From Mytilus edulis (taxonomy: Eukaryota > Mollusca > Bivalvia > Mytilida > Mytilidae), in contig NC_092349.1 in assembly GCF_963676685.1 (NCBI RefSeq), forward strand, positions 41,803,426-41,867,425: DNA of 64,000 nucleotides, read 5' to 3'. The notes under the pieces are model-generated. The model ran no database searches. It was not told the origin of the DNA and saw only the letters and a program-made list of their open reading frames with translations. The number at the start of each line of letters is the position of its first letter. Within the stretch, counting starts at the first letter, position 1. Shown piece after piece: positions 1-12,518 of this stretch. Both the position numbers and the translations under genes were made by a program.

Positions 1-426
1 GTTATTGTAGCTACATAACGGCATTTGAAATTAATTTTGTGCTTCGAAAGACTTACCAAACATGCAGCCATAACCTTTCAGCGTCCTCGAATTCACCCTA
101 GCGTCGCTATGACAATATTCGACAATGGAGAGGATCGACGTACTTCCTTGTGAAGTCAGACTTCAGTCAAAGCGCAAATTAACGATTGTAAACTGAAAAT
201 TTCGTGTTTTTTCCTAATTTGACAAATTTACCGGTAAAGTTATATTCGTTCGTTACGACTTGTAGTGACTTAGGAATTCGTCTGTCGACCTTTTTATAAC
301 AGTTTTATCAAGGTAAATATGAACATGCCGCGGGACAAAATAAAATGAAGGTCCCGGGAAAATGAAAATAAGAGGACAGGTGAAGGAGCTAGAAGAAGAT
401 ATATAGGAACACACAGAGAAAATTAT

Positions 427-431
427 AAAAA
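427..431 (-). terminator. RNA polymerase III terminator of 5S copy 1
   Basis: A run of five A on the plus strand reads as TTTTT on the minus strand, a few bases past the 5S 3' end. It recurs in the other units. After the gap, the copy near 40411-40420 reads as four T, probably a homopolymer error. Confidence 0.8.
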
Positions 432-434
432 GGA

Positions 435-554
435 ATGTCTACAACACCCGGTATTCCCAGGCGGTCACCCATCCAAGTACTAACCGAGCTCGACGCTGCT
501 TAACTGCGGTGATCGGACGAGAACCGGTGTTTTCAGCGTGATATGGTCGTAGAC
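435..554 (-). rRNA. 5S ribosomal RNA, array A copy 1
   Basis: This is a 120-nt eukaryotic 5S rRNA. Read on the minus strand it starts GTCTACGACC and ends GTTGTAGACAT, so the two ends pair to form helix I. ACGCTG (nt 16-21) is perfectly complementary to CAGCGT (nt 57-62), which gives helix II. The internal RNA polymerase III control region is present: an A-box around nt 50-64 and the conserved C-box stretch GGATGGGTGACCGCC (nt 81-95). A TATA-like motif lies at about -21 to -30, and a T5 terminator follows the 3' end on the minus strand. The exact 3' end could differ by one or two bases. Confidence 0.97.
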
Positions 555-574
555 ACTAAGGTGAGCAAAATAAA

Positions 575-584
575 GGAATATAAA
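575..584 (-). promoter_or_regulatory. TATA-like upstream element of 5S copy 1
   Basis: Read on the minus strand this is TTTATATTCC, at about -21 to -30 from the 5S start. Invertebrate 5S genes commonly carry such an AT-rich element here. It is repeated in every full unit. Function is inferred from position. Confidence 0.55.
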
Positions 585-860
585 GCTAAGAAACGCGGGA
601 AGTATATATATGGAATCATCACTTTGATATTGAAATAGAAACTGTTTTCGACATGAGATTTTTATACAGAAAACTTATGAAACGGATGAAATTTATACAG
701 ATATGAGATCAATCGATGAAATACAGTTTGCCATTTGTAGTTTCTGTCCTCCATAATTTCAATTTTCAAGTTCACTAGAAAGTTGATTTCAAGGATATGT
801 GCGAATTTACAGAAACGACGTCCACGAATTACATGGGTATTAAAATGCACAACTACATAC

Positions 861-933
861 GCCTCCGTGGCCCAATGGATAAGGCACCGGCCTCCTAAGC
901 CGGGGATTGCGGGTTCGAGTCCCGTCGGAGGTA
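861..933 (+). tRNA. trnR-CCU: tRNA-Arg (anticodon CCT), array A copy 1
   Basis: This is a 73-nt intronless tRNA. The acceptor arms GCCTCCG and CGGAGGT pair, with one G-T pair at the end, and the discriminator base is A. The anticodon stem CCGGC/GCCGG closes the loop CTCCTAA, whose middle bases are CCT, so it reads AGG arginine codons. The A box TGGCCCAATGG (868-878) and B box GGTTCGAGTCC (912-922) match the polymerase III consensus. It closely resembles animal tRNA-Arg(CCT). It lies 306 bp from the 5S start of the same unit, in divergent orientation. CCA is not encoded, as expected in eukaryotes. Confidence 0.97.
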
Positions 934-938
934 GACAA

Positions 939-943
939 TTTTT
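939..943 (+). terminator. RNA polymerase III terminator of tRNA-Arg copy 1
   Basis: A T5 run begins five bases after the tRNA 3' end. It recurs in every unit. Confidence 0.8.
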
Positions 944-1441
944 ACTAGCGTTACAACATATTCTGCCTAAATGCACTTTTTCACAAAGATCCGTTGAAAA
1001 AAATGCTGTTATTGTAGCTACATAACGGCATTTGAAATTAATTTTGTGCTTCGAAAGACTTACCAAACATGCAGCCATAACCTTTCAGCGTCCTCGAATT
1101 CACCCTAGCGTCGCTATGACAATATTCGACAATGGAGAGGATCGACGTACTTCCTTGTGAAGTCAGACTTCAGTCAAAGCGCAAATTAACGATTGTAAAC
1201 TGAAAATTTCGTGTTTTTTCCTAATTTGACAAATTTACCGGTAAAGTTATATTCGTTCGTTACGACTTGTAGTGACTTAGGAATTCGTCTGTCGACCTTT
1301 TTATAACAGTTTTATCAAGGTAAATATGAACATGCCGCGGGACAAAATAAAATGAAGGTCCCGGGAAAATGAAAATAAGAGGACAGGTGAAGGAGCTAGA
1401 AGAAGATATATAGGAACACACAGAGAAAATTATAAAAAGGA

Positions 1442-1561
1442 ATGTCTACAACACCCGGTATTCCCAGGCGGTCACCCATCCAAGTACTAACCGAGCTCGA
1501 CGCTGCTTAACTGCGGTGATCGGACGAGAACCGGTGTTTTCAGCGTGATATGGTCGTAGAC
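1442..1561 (-). rRNA. 5S rRNA, array A copy 2
   Basis: One period from copy 1; no difference seen. Confidence 0.97.
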
Positions 1562-1867
1562 ACTAAGGTGAGCAAAATAAAGGAATATAAAGCTAAGAAA
1601 CGCGGGAAGTATATATATGGAATCATCACTTTGATATTGAAATAGAAACTGTTTTCGACATGAGATTTTTATACAGAAAACTTATGAAACGGATGAAATT
1701 TATACAGATATGAGATCAATCGATGAAATACAGTTTGCCATTTGTAGTTTCTGTCCTCCATAATTTCAATTTTCAAGTTCACTAGAAAGTTGATTTCAAG
1801 GATATGTGCGAATTTACAGAAACGACGTCCACGAATTACATGGGTATTAAAATGCACAACTACATAC

Positions 1868-1940
1868 GCCTCCGTGGCCCAATGGATAAGGCACCGGCCT
1901 CCTAAGCCGGGGATTGCGGGTTCGAGTCCCGTCGGAGGTA
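1868..1940 (+). tRNA. trnR-CCU: tRNA-Arg(CCT), array A copy 2
   Basis: No difference from copy 1 seen. Confidence 0.97.
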
Positions 1941-2448
1941 GACAATTTTTACTAGCGTTACAACATATTCTGCCTAAATGCACTTTTTCACAAAGATCCG
2001 TTGAAAAAAATGCTGTTATTGTAGCTACATAACGGCATTTGAAATTAATTTTGTGCTTCGAAAGACTTACCAAACATGCAGCCATAACCTTTCAGCGTCC
2101 TCGAATTCACCCTAGCGTCGCTATGACAATATTCGACAATGGAGAGGATCGACGTACTTCCTTGTGAAGTCAGACTTCAGTCAAAGCGCAAATTAACGAT
2201 TGTAAACTGAAAATTTCGTGTTTTTTCCTAATTTGACAAATTTACCGGTAAAGTTATATTCGTTCGTTACGACTTGTAGTGACTTAGGAATTCGTCTGTC
2301 GACCTTTTTATAACAGTTTTATCAAGGTAAATATGAACATGCCGCGGGACAAAATAAAATGAAGGTCCCGGGAAAATGAAAATAAGAGGACAGGTGAAGG
2401 AGCTAGAAGAAGATATATAGGAACACACAGAGAAAATTATAAAAAGGA

Positions 2449-2568
2449 ATGTCTACAACACCCGGTATTCCCAGGCGGTCACCCATCCAAGTACTAACCG
2501 AGCTCGACGCTGCTTAACTGCGGTGATCGGACGAGAACCGGTGTTTTCAGCGTGATATGGTCGTAGAC
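2449..2568 (-). rRNA. 5S rRNA, array A copy 3
   Basis: No difference from copy 1 seen. Confidence 0.97.
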
Positions 2569-2874
2569 ACTAAGGTGAGCAAAATAAAGGAATATAAAGC
2601 TAAGAAACGCGGGAAGTATATATATGGAATCATCACTTTGATATTGAAATAGAAACTGTTTTCGACATGAGATTTTTATACAGAAAACTTATGAAACGGA
2701 TGAAATTTATACAGATATGAGATCAATCGATGAAATACAGTTTGCCATTTGTAGTTTCTGTCCTCCATAATTTCAATTTTCAAGTTCACTAGAAAGTTGA
2801 TTTCAAGGATATGTGCGAATTTACAGAAACGACGTCCACGAATTACATGGGTATTAAAATGCACAACTACATAC

Positions 2875-2947
2875 GCCTCCGTGGCCCAATGGATAAGGCA
2901 CCGGCCTCCTAAGCCGGGGATTGCGGGTTCGAGTCCCGTCGGAGGTA
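2875..2947 (+). tRNA. trnR-CCU: tRNA-Arg(CCT), array A copy 3
   Basis: No difference from copy 1 seen. Confidence 0.97.
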
Positions 2948-3455
2948 GACAATTTTTACTAGCGTTACAACATATTCTGCCTAAATGCACTTTTTCACAA
3001 AGATCCGTTGAAAAAAATGCTGTTATTGTAGCTACATAACGGCATTTGAAATTAATTTTGTGCTTCGAAAGACTTACCAAACATGCAGCCATAACCTTTC
3101 AGCGTCCTCGAATTCACCCTAGCGTCGCTATGACAATATTCGACAATGGAGAGGATCGACGTACTTCCTTGTGAAGTCAGACTTCAGTCAAAGCGCAAAT
3201 TAACGATTGTAAACTGAAAATTTCGTGTTTTTTCCTAATTTGACAAATTTACCGGTAAAGTTATATTCGTTCGTTACGACTTGTAGTGACTTAGGAATTC
3301 GTCTGTCGACCTTTTTATAACAGTTTTATCAAGGTAAATATGAACATGCCGCGGGACAAAATAAAATGAAGGTCCCGGGAAAATGAAAATAAGAGGACAG
3401 GTGAAGGAGCTAGAAGAAGATATATAGGAACACACAGAGAAAATTATAAAAAGGA

Positions 3456-3575
3456 ATGTCTACAACACCCGGTATTCCCAGGCGGTCACCCATCCAAGTA
3501 CTAACCGAGCTCGACGCTGCTTAACTGCGGTGATCGGACGAGAACCGGTGTTTTCAGCGTGATATGGTCGTAGAC
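3456..3575 (-). rRNA. 5S rRNA, array A copy 4
   Basis: No difference from copy 1 seen. Confidence 0.97.
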
Positions 3576-3881
3576 ACTAAGGTGAGCAAAATAAAGGAAT
3601 ATAAAGCTAAGAAACGCGGGAAGTATATATATGGAATCATCACTTTGATATTGAAATAGAAACTGTTTTCGACATGAGATTTTTATACAGAAAACTTATG
3701 AAACGGATGAAATTTATACAGATATGAGATCAATCGATGAAATACAGTTTGCCATTTGTAGTTTCTGTCCTCCATAATTTCAATTTTCAAGTTCACTAGA
3801 AAGTTGATTTCAAGGATATGTGCGAATTTACAGAAACGACGTCCACGAATTACATGGGTATTAAAATGCACAACTACATAC

Positions 3882-3954
3882 GCCTCCGTGGCCCAATGGA
3901 TAAGGCACCGGCCTCCTAAGCCGGGGATTGCGGGTTCGAGTCCCGTCGGAGGTA
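3882..3954 (+). tRNA. trnR-CCU: tRNA-Arg(CCT), array A copy 4
   Basis: No difference from copy 1 seen. Confidence 0.97.
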
Positions 3955-4462
3955 GACAATTTTTACTAGCGTTACAACATATTCTGCCTAAATGCACTTT
4001 TTCACAAAGATCCGTTGAAAAAAATGCTGTTATTGTAGCTACATAACGGCATTTGAAATTAATTTTGTGCTTCGAAAGACTTACCAAACATGCAGCCATA
4101 ACCTTTCAGCGTCCTCGAATTCACCCTAGCGTCGCTATGACAATATTCGACAATGGAGAGGATCGACGTACTTCCTTGTGAAGTCAGACTTCAGTCAAAG
4201 CGCAAATTAACGATTGTAAACTGAAAATTTCGTGTTTTTTCCTAATTTGACAAATTTACCGGTAAAGTTATATTCGTTCGTTACGACTTGTAGTGACTTA
4301 GGAATTCGTCTGTCGACCTTTTTATAACAGTTTTATCAAGGTAAATATGAACATGCCGCGGGACAAAATAAAATGAAGGTCCCGGGAAAATGAAAATAAG
4401 AGGACAGGTGAAGGAGCTAGAAGAAGATATATAGGAACACACAGAGAAAATTATAAAAAGGA

Positions 4463-4582
4463 ATGTCTACAACACCCGGTATTCCCAGGCGGTCACCCAT
4501 CCAAGTACTAACCGAGCTCGACGCTGCTTAACTGCGGTGATCGGACGAGAACCGGTGTTTTCAGCGTGATATGGTCGTAGAC
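4463..4582 (-). rRNA. 5S rRNA, array A copy 5
   Basis: No difference from copy 1 seen. Confidence 0.97.
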
Positions 4583-4888
4583 ACTAAGGTGAGCAAAATA
4601 AAGGAATATAAAGCTAAGAAACGCGGGAAGTATATATATGGAATCATCACTTTGATATTGAAATAGAAACTGTTTTCGACATGAGATTTTTATACAGAAA
4701 ACTTATGAAACGGATGAAATTTATACAGATATGAGATCAATCGATGAAATACAGTTTGCCATTTGTAGTTTCTGTCCTCCATAATTTCAATTTTCAAGTT
4801 CACTAGAAAGTTGATTTCAAGGATATGTGCGAATTTACAGAAACGACGTCCACGAATTACATGGGTATTAAAATGCACAACTACATAC

Positions 4889-4961
4889 GCCTCCGTGGCC
4901 CAATGGATAAGGCACCGGCCTCCTAAGCCGGGGATTGCGGGTTCGAGTCCCGTCGGAGGTA
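4889..4961 (+). tRNA. trnR-CCU: tRNA-Arg(CCT), array A copy 5
   Basis: No difference from copy 1 seen. Confidence 0.97.
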
Positions 4962-5469
4962 GACAATTTTTACTAGCGTTACAACATATTCTGCCTAAAT
5001 GCACTTTTTCACAAAGATCCGTTGAAAAAAATGCTGTTATTGTAGCTACATAACGGCATTTGAAATTAATTTTGTGCTTCGAAAGACTTACCAAACATGC
5101 AGCCATAACCTTTCAGCGTCCTCGAATTCACCCTAGCGTCGCTATGACAATATTCGACAATGGAGAGGATCGACGTACTTCCTTGTGAAGTCAGACTTCA
5201 GTCAAAGCGCAAATTAACGATTGTAAACTGAAAATTTCGTGTTTTTTCCTAATTTGACAAATTTACCGGTAAAGTTATATTCGTTCGTTACGACTTGTAG
5301 TGACTTAGGAATTCGTCTGTCGACCTTTTTATAACAGTTTTATCAAGGTAAATATGAACATGCCGCGGGACAAAATAAAATGAAGGTCCCGGGAAAATGA
5401 AAATAAGAGGACAGGTGAAGGAGCTAGAAGAAGATATATAGGAACACACAGAGAAAATTATAAAAAGGA

Positions 5470-5589
5470 ATGTCTACAACACCCGGTATTCCCAGGCGGT
5501 CACCCATCCAAGTACTAACCGAGCTCGACGCTGCTTAACTGCGGTGATCGGACGAGAACCGGTGTTTTCAGCGTGATATGGTCGTAGAC
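5470..5589 (-). rRNA. 5S rRNA, array A copy 6
   Basis: No difference from copy 1 seen. Confidence 0.97.
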
Positions 5590-5895
5590 ACTAAGGTGAG
5601 CAAAATAAAGGAATATAAAGCTAAGAAACGCGGGAAGTATATATATGGAATCATCACTTTGATATTGAAATAGAAACTGTTTTCGACATGAGATTTTTAT
5701 ACAGAAAACTTATGAAACGGATGAAATTTATACAGATATGAGATCAATCGATGAAATACAGTTTGCCATTTGTAGTTTCTGTCCTCCATAATTTCAATTT
5801 TCAAGTTCACTAGAAAGTTGATTTCAAGGATATGTGCGAATTTACAGAAACGACGTCCACGAATTACATGGGTATTAAAATGCACAACTACATAC

Positions 5896-5968
5896 GCCTC
5901 CGTGGCCCAATGGATAAGGCACCGGCCTCCTAAGCCGGGGATTGCGGGTTCGAGTCCCGTCGGAGGTA
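5896..5968 (+). tRNA. trnR-CCU: tRNA-Arg(CCT), array A copy 6
   Basis: No difference from copy 1 seen. Confidence 0.97.
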
Positions 5969-6476
5969 GACAATTTTTACTAGCGTTACAACATATTCTG
6001 CCTAAATGCACTTTTTCACAAAGATCCGTTGAAAAAAATGCTGTTATTGTAGCTACATAACGGCATTTGAAATTAATTTTGTGCTTCGAAAGACTTACCA
6101 AACATGCAGCCATAACCTTTCAGCGTCCTCGAATTCACCCTAGCGTCGCTATGACAATATTCGACAATGGAGAGGATCGACGTACTTCCTTGTGAAGTCA
6201 GACTTCAGTCAAAGCGCAAATTAACGATTGTAAACTGAAAATTTCGTGTTTTTTCCTAATTTGACAAATTTACCGGTAAAGTTATATTCGTTCGTTACGA
6301 CTTGTAGTGACTTAGGAATTCGTCTGTCGACCTTTTTATAACAGTTTTATCAAGGTAAATATGAACATGCCGCGGGACAAAATAAAATGAAGGTCCCGGG
6401 AAAATGAAAATAAGAGGACAGGTGAAGGAGCTAGAAGAAGATATATAGGAACACACAGAGAAAATTATAAAAAGGA

Positions 6477-6596
6477 ATGTCTACAACACCCGGTATTCCC
6501 AGGCGGTCACCCATCCAAGTACTAACCGAGCTCGACGCTGCTTAACTGCGGTGATCGGACGAGAACCGGTGTTTTCAGCGTGATATGGTCGTAGAC
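6477..6596 (-). rRNA. 5S rRNA, array A copy 7
   Basis: No difference from copy 1 seen. Confidence 0.97.
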
Positions 6597-6902
6597 ACTA
6601 AGGTGAGCAAAATAAAGGAATATAAAGCTAAGAAACGCGGGAAGTATATATATGGAATCATCACTTTGATATTGAAATAGAAACTGTTTTCGACATGAGA
6701 TTTTTATACAGAAAACTTATGAAACGGATGAAATTTATACAGATATGAGATCAATCGATGAAATACAGTTTGCCATTTGTAGTTTCTGTCCTCCATAATT
6801 TCAATTTTCAAGTTCACTAGAAAGTTGATTTCAAGGATATGTGCGAATTTACAGAAACGACGTCCACGAATTACATGGGTATTAAAATGCACAACTACAT
6901 AC

Positions 6903-6975
6903 GCCTCCGTGGCCCAATGGATAAGGCACCGGCCTCCTAAGCCGGGGATTGCGGGTTCGAGTCCCGTCGGAGGTA
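6903..6975 (+). tRNA. trnR-CCU: tRNA-Arg(CCT), array A copy 7
   Basis: No difference from copy 1 seen. Confidence 0.97.
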
Positions 6976-7483
6976 GACAATTTTTACTAGCGTTACAACA
7001 TATTCTGCCTAAATGCACTTTTTCACAAAGATCCGTTGAAAAAAATGCTGTTATTGTAGCTACATAACGGCATTTGAAATTAATTTTGTGCTTCGAAAGA
7101 CTTACCAAACATGCAGCCATAACCTTTCAGCGTCCTCGAATTCACCCTAGCGTCGCTATGACAATATTCGACAATGGAGAGGATCGACGTACTTCCTTGT
7201 GAAGTCAGACTTCAGTCAAAGCGCAAATTAACGATTGTAAACTGAAAATTTCGTGTTTTTTCCTAATTTGACAAATTTACCGGTAAAGTTATATTCGTTC
7301 GTTACGACTTGTAGTGACTTAGGAATTCGTCTGTCGACCTTTTTATAACAGTTTTATCAAGGTAAATATGAACATGCCGCGGGACAAAATAAAATGAAGG
7401 TCCCGGGAAAATGAAAATAAGAGGACAGGTGAAGGAGCTAGAAGAAGATATATAGGAACACACAGAGAAAATTATAAAAAGGA

Positions 7484-7603
7484 ATGTCTACAACACCCGG
7501 TATTCCCAGGCGGTCACCCATCCAAGTACTAACCGAGCTCGACGCTGCTTAACTGCGGTGATCGGACGAGAACCGGTGTTTTCAGCGTGATATGGTCGTA
7601 GAC
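7484..7603 (-). rRNA. 5S rRNA, array A copy 8
   Basis: No difference from copy 1 seen. Confidence 0.97.
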
Positions 7604-7909
7604 ACTAAGGTGAGCAAAATAAAGGAATATAAAGCTAAGAAACGCGGGAAGTATATATATGGAATCATCACTTTGATATTGAAATAGAAACTGTTTTCGA
7701 CATGAGATTTTTATACAGAAAACTTATGAAACGGATGAAATTTATACAGATATGAGATCAATCGATGAAATACAGTTTGCCATTTGTAGTTTCTGTCCTC
7801 CATAATTTCAATTTTCAAGTTCACTAGAAAGTTGATTTCAAGGATATGTGCGAATTTACAGAAACGACGTCCACGAATTACATGGGTATTAAAATGCACA
7901 ACTACATAC

Positions 7910-7982
7910 GCCTCCGTGGCCCAATGGATAAGGCACCGGCCTCCTAAGCCGGGGATTGCGGGTTCGAGTCCCGTCGGAGGTA
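7910..7982 (+). tRNA. trnR-CCU: tRNA-Arg(CCT), array A copy 8
   Basis: No difference from copy 1 seen. Confidence 0.97.
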
Positions 7983-8490
7983 GACAATTTTTACTAGCGT
8001 TACAACATATTCTGCCTAAATGCACTTTTTCACAAAGATCCGTTGAAAAAAATGCTGTTATTGTAGCTACATAACGGCATTTGAAATTAATTTTGTGCTT
8101 CGAAAGACTTACCAAACATGCAGCCATAACCTTTCAGCGTCCTCGAATTCACCCTAGCGTCGCTATGACAATATTCGACAATGGAGAGGATCGACGTACT
8201 TCCTTGTGAAGTCAGACTTCAGTCAAAGCGCAAATTAACGATTGTAAACTGAAAATTTCGTGTTTTTTCCTAATTTGACAAATTTACCGGTAAAGTTATA
8301 TTCGTTCGTTACGACTTGTAGTGACTTAGGAATTCGTCTGTCGACCTTTTTATAACAGTTTTATCAAGGTAAATATGAACATGCCGCGGGACAAAATAAA
8401 ATGAAGGTCCCGGGAAAATGAAAATAAGAGGACAGGTGAAGGAGCTAGAAGAAGATATATAGGAACACACAGAGAAAATTATAAAAAGGA

Positions 8491-8610
8491 ATGTCTACAA
8501 CACCCGGTATTCCCAGGCGGTCACCCATCCAAGTACTAACCGAGCTCGACGCTGCTTAACTGCGGTGATCGGACGAGAACCGGTGTTTTCAGCGTGATAT
8601 GGTCGTAGAC
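8491..8610 (-). rRNA. 5S rRNA, array A copy 9
   Basis: No difference from copy 1 seen. Confidence 0.97.
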
Positions 8611-8916
8611 ACTAAGGTGAGCAAAATAAAGGAATATAAAGCTAAGAAACGCGGGAAGTATATATATGGAATCATCACTTTGATATTGAAATAGAAACTG
8701 TTTTCGACATGAGATTTTTATACAGAAAACTTATGAAACGGATGAAATTTATACAGATATGAGATCAATCGATGAAATACAGTTTGCCATTTGTAGTTTC
8801 TGTCCTCCATAATTTCAATTTTCAAGTTCACTAGAAAGTTGATTTCAAGGATATGTGCGAATTTACAGAAACGACGTCCACGAATTACATGGGTATTAAA
8901 ATGCACAACTACATAC

Positions 8917-8989
8917 GCCTCCGTGGCCCAATGGATAAGGCACCGGCCTCCTAAGCCGGGGATTGCGGGTTCGAGTCCCGTCGGAGGTA
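8917..8989 (+). tRNA. trnR-CCU: tRNA-Arg(CCT), array A copy 9
   Basis: No difference from copy 1 seen. Confidence 0.97.
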
Positions 8990-9497
8990 GACAATTTTTA
9001 CTAGCGTTACAACATATTCTGCCTAAATGCACTTTTTCACAAAGATCCGTTGAAAAAAATGCTGTTATTGTAGCTACATAACGGCATTTGAAATTAATTT
9101 TGTGCTTCGAAAGACTTACCAAACATGCAGCCATAACCTTTCAGCGTCCTCGAATTCACCCTAGCGTCGCTATGACAATATTCGACAATGGAGAGGATCG
9201 ACGTACTTCCTTGTGAAGTCAGACTTCAGTCAAAGCGCAAATTAACGATTGTAAACTGAAAATTTCGTGTTTTTTCCTAATTTGACAAATTTACCGGTAA
9301 AGTTATATTCGTTCGTTACGACTTGTAGTGACTTAGGAATTCGTCTGTCGACCTTTTTATAACAGTTTTATCAAGGTAAATATGAACATGCCGCGGGACA
9401 AAATAAAATGAAGGTCCCGGGAAAATGAAAATAAGAGGACAGGTGAAGGAGCTAGAAGAAGATATATAGGAACACACAGAGAAAATTATAAAAAGGA

Positions 9498-9617
9498 ATG
9501 TCTACAACACCCGGTATTCCCAGGCGGTCACCCATCCAAGTACTAACCGAGCTCGACGCTGCTTAACTGCGGTGATCGGACGAGAACCGGTGTTTTCAGC
9601 GTGATATGGTCGTAGAC
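9498..9617 (-). rRNA. 5S rRNA, array A copy 10
   Basis: No difference from copy 1 seen. Confidence 0.97.
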
Positions 9618-9923
9618 ACTAAGGTGAGCAAAATAAAGGAATATAAAGCTAAGAAACGCGGGAAGTATATATATGGAATCATCACTTTGATATTGAAATA
9701 GAAACTGTTTTCGACATGAGATTTTTATACAGAAAACTTATGAAACGGATGAAATTTATACAGATATGAGATCAATCGATGAAATACAGTTTGCCATTTG
9801 TAGTTTCTGTCCTCCATAATTTCAATTTTCAAGTTCACTAGAAAGTTGATTTCAAGGATATGTGCGAATTTACAGAAACGACGTCCACGAATTACATGGG
9901 TATTAAAATGCACAACTACATAC

Positions 9924-9996
9924 GCCTCCGTGGCCCAATGGATAAGGCACCGGCCTCCTAAGCCGGGGATTGCGGGTTCGAGTCCCGTCGGAGGTA
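9924..9996 (+). tRNA. trnR-CCU: tRNA-Arg(CCT), array A copy 10
   Basis: No difference from copy 1 seen. Confidence 0.97.
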
Positions 9997-10504
9997 GACA
10001 ATTTTTACTAGCGTTACAACATATTCTGCCTAAATGCACTTTTTCACAAAGATCCGTTGAAAAAAATGCTGTTATTGTAGCTACATAACGGCATTTGAAA
10101 TTAATTTTGTGCTTCGAAAGACTTACCAAACATGCAGCCATAACCTTTCAGCGTCCTCGAATTCACCCTAGCGTCGCTATGACAATATTCGACAATGGAG
10201 AGGATCGACGTACTTCCTTGTGAAGTCAGACTTCAGTCAAAGCGCAAATTAACGATTGTAAACTGAAAATTTCGTGTTTTTTCCTAATTTGACAAATTTA
10301 CCGGTAAAGTTATATTCGTTCGTTACGACTTGTAGTGACTTAGGAATTCGTCTGTCGACCTTTTTATAACAGTTTTATCAAGGTAAATATGAACATGCCG
10401 CGGGACAAAATAAAATGAAGGTCCCGGGAAAATGAAAATAAGAGGACAGGTGAAGGAGCTAGAAGAAGATATATAGGAACACACAGAGAAAATTATAAAA
10501 AGGA

Positions 10505-10624
10505 ATGTCTACAACACCCGGTATTCCCAGGCGGTCACCCATCCAAGTACTAACCGAGCTCGACGCTGCTTAACTGCGGTGATCGGACGAGAACCGGTGT
10601 TTTCAGCGTGATATGGTCGTAGAC
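10505..10624 (-). rRNA. 5S rRNA, array A copy 11
   Basis: No difference from copy 1 seen. Confidence 0.97.
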
Positions 10625-10930
10625 ACTAAGGTGAGCAAAATAAAGGAATATAAAGCTAAGAAACGCGGGAAGTATATATATGGAATCATCACTTTGATAT
10701 TGAAATAGAAACTGTTTTCGACATGAGATTTTTATACAGAAAACTTATGAAACGGATGAAATTTATACAGATATGAGATCAATCGATGAAATACAGTTTG
10801 CCATTTGTAGTTTCTGTCCTCCATAATTTCAATTTTCAAGTTCACTAGAAAGTTGATTTCAAGGATATGTGCGAATTTACAGAAACGACGTCCACGAATT
10901 ACATGGGTATTAAAATGCACAACTACATAC

Positions 10931-11003
10931 GCCTCCGTGGCCCAATGGATAAGGCACCGGCCTCCTAAGCCGGGGATTGCGGGTTCGAGTCCCGTCGGAG
11001 GTA
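10931..11003 (+). tRNA. trnR-CCU: tRNA-Arg(CCT), array A copy 11
   Basis: No difference from copy 1 seen. Confidence 0.97.
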
Positions 11004-11511
11004 GACAATTTTTACTAGCGTTACAACATATTCTGCCTAAATGCACTTTTTCACAAAGATCCGTTGAAAAAAATGCTGTTATTGTAGCTACATAACGGCA
11101 TTTGAAATTAATTTTGTGCTTCGAAAGACTTACCAAACATGCAGCCATAACCTTTCAGCGTCCTCGAATTCACCCTAGCGTCGCTATGACAATATTCGAC
11201 AATGGAGAGGATCGACGTACTTCCTTGTGAAGTCAGACTTCAGTCAAAGCGCAAATTAACGATTGTAAACTGAAAATTTCGTGTTTTTTCCTAATTTGAC
11301 AAATTTACCGGTAAAGTTATATTCGTTCGTTACGACTTGTAGTGACTTAGGAATTCGTCTGTCGACCTTTTTATAACAGTTTTATCAAGGTAAATATGAA
11401 CATGCCGCGGGACAAAATAAAATGAAGGTCCCGGGAAAATGAAAATAAGAGGACAGGTGAAGGAGCTAGAAGAAGATATATAGGAACACACAGAGAAAAT
11501 TATAAAAAGGA

Positions 11512-11631
11512 ATGTCTACAACACCCGGTATTCCCAGGCGGTCACCCATCCAAGTACTAACCGAGCTCGACGCTGCTTAACTGCGGTGATCGGACGAGAA
11601 CCGGTGTTTTCAGCGTGATATGGTCGTAGAC
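11512..11631 (-). rRNA. 5S rRNA, array A copy 12
   Basis: No difference from copy 1 seen. Confidence 0.97.
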
Positions 11632-11937
11632 ACTAAGGTGAGCAAAATAAAGGAATATAAAGCTAAGAAACGCGGGAAGTATATATATGGAATCATCACT
11701 TTGATATTGAAATAGAAACTGTTTTCGACATGAGATTTTTATACAGAAAACTTATGAAACGGATGAAATTTATACAGATATGAGATCAATCGATGAAATA
11801 CAGTTTGCCATTTGTAGTTTCTGTCCTCCATAATTTCAATTTTCAAGTTCACTAGAAAGTTGATTTCAAGGATATGTGCGAATTTACAGAAACGACGTCC
11901 ACGAATTACATGGGTATTAAAATGCACAACTACATAC

Positions 11938-12010
11938 GCCTCCGTGGCCCAATGGATAAGGCACCGGCCTCCTAAGCCGGGGATTGCGGGTTCGAGTCCC
12001 GTCGGAGGTA
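11938..12010 (+). tRNA. trnR-CCU: tRNA-Arg(CCT), array A copy 12
   Basis: No difference from copy 1 seen. Confidence 0.97.
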
Positions 12011-12518
12011 GACAATTTTTACTAGCGTTACAACATATTCTGCCTAAATGCACTTTTTCACAAAGATCCGTTGAAAAAAATGCTGTTATTGTAGCTACAT
12101 AACGGCATTTGAAATTAATTTTGTGCTTCGAAAGACTTACCAAACATGCAGCCATAACCTTTCAGCGTCCTCGAATTCACCCTAGCGTCGCTATGACAAT
12201 ATTCGACAATGGAGAGGATCGACGTACTTCCTTGTGAAGTCAGACTTCAGTCAAAGCGCAAATTAACGATTGTAAACTGAAAATTTCGTGTTTTTTCCTA
12301 ATTTGACAAATTTACCGGTAAAGTTATATTCGTTCGTTACGACTTGTAGTGACTTAGGAATTCGTCTGTCGACCTTTTTATAACAGTTTTATCAAGGTAA
12401 ATATGAACATGCCGCGGGACAAAATAAAATGAAGGTCCCGGGAAAATGAAAATAAGAGGACAGGTGAAGGAGCTAGAAGAAGATATATAGGAACACACAG
12501 AGAAAATTATAAAAAGGA

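Noticed and set aside
783-1025. 80-residue plus-strand open frame repeated in nearly every unit
   Set aside because: It is the translated tRNA-Arg with its spacer, a common annotation artefact.
662-1078. 138-residue minus-strand open frame repeated in nearly every unit
   Set aside because: It runs antisense through the tRNA and into spacer and has no domain. It breaks whenever the tRNA has an indel. It is explained by the repeat itself.
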